Shown here: positions 61,341 to 64,000 of the stretch, piece after piece | Layout of the letters: the number at the start of each line of letters is the position of its first letter | Position numbering within the stretch: position 1 is the first letter of the stretch | NCBI GenBank assembly: GCA_044221335.1 | Contig: JBGAPI010000001.1 | Span: forward strand, 1 to 64,000 | DNA: 64,000 bases | Reading direction: 5' to 3' | Origin: JBGAPI01 sp044221335 | Lineage (GTDB): Bacteria > Pseudomonadota > Gammaproteobacteria > Xanthomonadales > Ahniellaceae | The notes under the pieces: generated by a model | What the model was told of the DNA's origin: nothing | The model's database searches: none | Seen by the model: only the letters and a program-made list of their open reading frames with translations | Program-made: the position numbers and the translations under genes

Positions 61341-64000
61341 TCATTGGCCGGAGAAGTCGGTGACCGCCTGCACGCCGCAGGTCGAGAAGCTGACCGGGCA
61401 GGCCGCAAGGTTCGGAAACAACGGCGCTCCGAAGGCCTGCGGGCGAGGGTCGGCGAACACCACGTTGAGGTAGTAGCGGGTCGCCGGTGCAAGGTGGCAG
61501 CTGTCGCGATCCGGCACGCCGTCGAACGCCAGGTGCAGTCCGCCGGCGTCGATGAAGTGACCCTGGGCGTCGCGACGGATCGAGCGGCAGCCCGGCGACG
61601 CCGAGGGCTCGGCCGTCGGCCAGCGGCCGAGGCCGAAATCTCCGGGGCAGCGGCTGACGGTGACGTAGAAGTCGCCGTCCGGCAGCACCGAGGGGTAGCC
61701 GCGCTGGAGCGCATCCCAGCTCAGCTGCGCGCTCGCCGGCGCGCTGCCGACCGCCCGGGTCTCGAATTCCAGCGCGGTGTAGGAACCGAGGTCGGTGAAA
61801 AGCGGCGTGATGTCGCGGCTGGCCGGGAAGCGGCGGCCATCGAAGACCTCGTCCCAGCGGGTGGGTGCGGGCCGACGCCGCAACCCGGCCGGCGGCGGCG
61901 CGCAGCCGGTCGGCGGCACGGACTCGCTCGAACGGGGCTGCACCCACGCCACCGAGGTGCAGCTCCCGCCGGCGGTGGCGCCGCCGAGGTCGATCGCGCA
62001 GTCATTGGCGTAACTGCCGGCGCCGAGTCCGCGCACCGCGATCTCCATCCGTGCGGTGCCGCCGGGCGCAAGTACGCTGTCCGCCGGCCAACGACACCGC
62101 GCCAGGTGGCTCGTCGCATCGAGCGACAGGGTCGCGGCTACCCCGTCCCCCGCGAGGCAATCGACGTGCAGGAGGGCGGACCACGGCAGGTTCGACGGCA
62201 GCCGGTCGCTGATCTCGACCAGTGGAACCGCCATCGCGGTGGCGTTGGCAACCAGGATCTGCCAGCGGAACGCCCGGCCTTCCTCCAACCGCCCGTCCGG
62301 CGCGGACGGGATCCACTTGCGAACGCTGACGACGCCGGCAGGGGGCGGATCGGAGCCGGCGGCCGCGGGCGGCCCGTCGTCGATCAGCACGAGCGCGCGG
62401 TCGTTGGGATAAAGACGTGCACCGCCCAGCGGCTCGCCAAGCCGGACCTCGAGCGACCGGGTGCCACGACCGACCGCCAGCGCCCGCGTCGGTATCACGA
62501 CGATCCGCTCGCCGTCCTCGCCATCGGCCCAGGCGAGTTCCGCGTCGACCGCCTGGTAGTCGTCCGGCGCGTGCGCGCTGACATCGTGCGTCGTGACCCG
62601 CACCGACACCGCGCCGAGGCGACCGCCGATCCTCTGCACGACAAGTCGCGCCCGTTGCCCGCCGCGGACGCTGGCCAGCGCCGGGTCGAAGGCGAGGTCG
62701 CCCGCGCCCTTCGCCGCGGGGATCGGCGCGGGCAGGCCGGCGCGCTGGTCGCGCTCGACCGCGTTCGCGACCGCGCGCAGGTCGGCATCGGCGAGTCGTC
62801 GGCGCGTGCGCGCGCCGACCGGCGGCCGCCCTGGGTCGCCATGCAGATCGGCGCTTCCGGTCAGCCGGTCCTCGGCGCTCGCCGCGACGACGTTGCCGGC
62901 GTCCGGGAACGCCCCGGCCAGCGTGAGGCGCGCCGCGATCTCGTCGAGCACCACCGGATCGACGCGCAGCGACCGTGCCGCGTCGGCATCCAGTCCGTCG
63001 ACCTTCGGATGGCGCGGCGTGCCGAAGACACCCCGCTCGACCGCCGCGGGTCCCGCCAGCGACTCGCGCAGCAGCCGCGCCGTCGGCGAGTCGAAGCAGA
63101 CGTAGCTGTCGCGCTTCTCGCGGCAGCCCCCCTGGCCCGCCGCCTCGCAGTAGCCGCCGACGAGCAGGCAGCTGCCGAGCTCGCGCAGATGGGCGAGGTC
63201 CCATTCCTCCGCGCTGCAGGTCCAGCCCGCAGTGGGCAGGTCGCGCTCGCGCAGCGCCGCGAGGTAGTCCGCCGTGGCCTGGTGAATTCCGCCACCGGCG
63301 TCCGCGATGCCGGCATCGGCGCGGCCGCCGGTGATCGTCTCGAGCGGCGAGGTCAGCGGTCGGTCGAGGGCGCCGTCGGTCCAGGCATCCGGGGTACCCA
63401 GTCCGGTCCAGCTGCCGTGTTCGTCGGCGTGCCCGGCGCGCAGTCGCGCGGCGAGTTCGCTCGCACCCGCCCTGCGGGTGGAGGACCGGTAGGTGGCGAG
63501 CCAGGCCGCGCCGCGATCGGTCGTCGCCTCGCCGCAGCAGTCGGACGCAGCGCCGACGGCCTTCCGACAGGTGTAGGCATGACCGGGAAGCCACTGCGGC
63601 ACCGCCACCCTTGTCGGCGACGTTCCCGTCGGACGCCACGCCCAGTCGTCGACCACGTGCTGGCCGATCGACAGCGCCGCGGTCGCGCGGGCGAGATCGC
63701 CGTTGGGTGCGGCGGTCGGCGTCGAATGGACACAGTCGTCGCCCATGCAGCGGATCGTCGACGTGCAGGCCGACTCGCGCCGGCTCTCGATGTTCGGCGT
63801 CGCGACGACCTCGTCGCAGCGGTACACCCGGCTCTCGGCCACGCAGCGGCCGGTGCGGTCGACCCCGTCCTCGTGGCAACCCCGGCGCTGCAGGCGGCAG
63901 CCCGGCTCGCTCGCGAGAGCGACGCAGGTGTCGACCGGCGGATCGACGAGGACTTCGCAGCTGCGTTCGTGCGTCACGTGGGTCGCGGTCGCACCTGCCG
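61341..64000 (-). CDS. traN: TraN-like mating-pair protein with Calx-beta and DUF11 domains (5' truncated by window edge)
   Basis: At least 886 codons are present; the reading frame stays open to the window edge, so the N-terminus is missing. The Cys-rich N-terminal part (CEVLVDP, CRLQRRGC, YRCDEV, LPGHAYTCRKAVGAASDCCGE) is TraN-like. So is the later segment CREKRDSYVCFDSPTARLLRES...FGTPRHPKVDGLDADAARSLRVD. Next come a Calx-beta-like domain (GGRLGAVSVRVTTHD...GARLYPNDRALVLIDDG) and a DUF11-like repeat (FRWQILVANATAMAVPLVEISDRLP...GSYANDCAIDLGG), then an unassigned C-terminal domain of about 200 residues. TraN stabilises mating pairs on the outer membrane; the extra domains are unusual. Confidence 0.82.
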   Translation of the reverse strand, partial: AGATATHVTHERSCEVLVDPPVDTCVALASEPGCRLQRRGCHEDGVDRTGRCVAESRVYRCDEVVATPNIESRRESACTSTIRCMGDDCVHSTPTAAPNGDLARATAALSIGQHVVDDWAWRPTGTSPTRVAVPQWLPGHAYTCRKAVGAASDCCGEATTDRGAAWLATYRSSTRRAGASELAARLRAGHADEHGSWTGLGTPDAWTDGALDRPLTSPLETITGGRADAGIADAGGGIHQATADYLAALRERDLPTAGWTCSAEEWDLAHLRELGSCLLVGGYCEAAGQGGCREKRDSYVCFDSPTARLLRESLAGPAAVERGVFGTPRHPKVDGLDADAARSLRVDPVVLDEIAARLTLAGAFPDAGNVVAASAEDRLTGSADLHGDPGRPPVGARTRRRLADADLRAVANAVERDQRAGLPAPIPAAKGAGDLAFDPALASVRGGQRARLVVQRIGGRLGAVSVRVTTHDVSAHAPDDYQAVDAELAWADGEDGERIVVIPTRALAVGRGTRSLEVRLGEPLGGARLYPNDRALVLIDDGPPAAAGSDPPPAGVVSVRKWIPSAPDGRLEEGRAFRWQILVANATAMAVPLVEISDRLPSNLPWSALLHVDCLAGDGVAATLSLDATSHLARCRWPADSVLAPGGTARMEIAVRGLGAGSYANDCAIDLGGATAGGSCTSVAWVQPRSSESVPPTGCAPPPAGLRRRPAPTRWDEVFDGRRFPASRDITPLFTDLGSYTALEFETRAVGSAPASAQLSWDALQRGYPSVLPDGDFYVTVSRCPGDFGLGRWPTAEPSASPGCRSIRRDAQGHFIDAGGLHLAFDGVPDRDSCHLAPATRYYLNVVFADPRPQAFGAPLFPNLAACPVSFSTCGVQAVTDFSGQ

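Overview
The window is GC-rich, densely coded chromosomal DNA. Gene content and order suggest a gammaproteobacterium of the Xanthomonadales/Lysobacterales. The supporting signs are: a polA gene flanked by a divergent DUF2782 gene and by a C-rich-loop small RNA of the Xanthomonas sX13 type; a comF / bioB-bioF-(ACT)-bioH-bioC block; a TldD/PmbA-DUF4159-MoxR-DUF58-BatA-DUF4175 operon; and a secreted protein ending in the GNGFE-type tail I recall as common in this order. The genus cannot be fixed from the sequence alone.

Layout. 1-293 holds a 68-bp tandem repeat. 294-6131 (minus) carries a GAF-GAF-GGDEF-EAL protein, RNase Z translationally coupled to an ATP-grasp protein, a TonB-C-like lipoprotein and a small membrane protein. 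6276-12545 (plus) has a VOC protein with a histone-H1-like tail, then an ECF sigma factor, a secreted beta-helix protein and a Hanks-type kinase with TPRs. 12591-13517 is a SEC-C protein. 13733-24442 is a long plus-strand operon: a TldD homologue interrupted by a deletion/frameshift, a PmbA-like partner, DUF4159, MoxR, DUF58, BatA-like, DUF4175-like and another membrane protein, the last four chained by stop/start overlaps. 24552-33206 is a mixed housekeeping stretch: epimerase, DUF805, 2OG oxygenase, SGNH hydrolase, a second Hanks kinase, dihaem cytochrome c, GST and GNAT. 33368-37059 is DUF2782 / polA / sRNA. 37060-44983 has DUF1203, DUF922, YcgL, a large membrane ankyrin protein, GT2, TfoX-like, YrbL-like and ComF. 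45056-49462 is the biotin operon. 49707-53699 is a purine-catabolism block in which alc and allA converge on a membrane urate oxidase operon. From 53865 a Sel1 protein leads into conjugation-type genes (TraD, DUF4400, AcaB-like, TraN) interleaved with small secreted proteins, and it runs off the right end.

How the genes work together. The clearest units are biotin synthesis, urate/allantoate degradation, a sigma factor/kinase pair, the MoxR envelope operon, and part of an integrated conjugative element with no relaxase visible.

The most interesting non-coding features are the multi-hairpin sRNA after polA, a family of oriented hairpins placed 1-4 nt after stop codons, and a palindromic repeat whose two TAG-bearing arms supply the stop codons of two convergent genes. 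No rRNA, tRNA or CRISPR array was seen.
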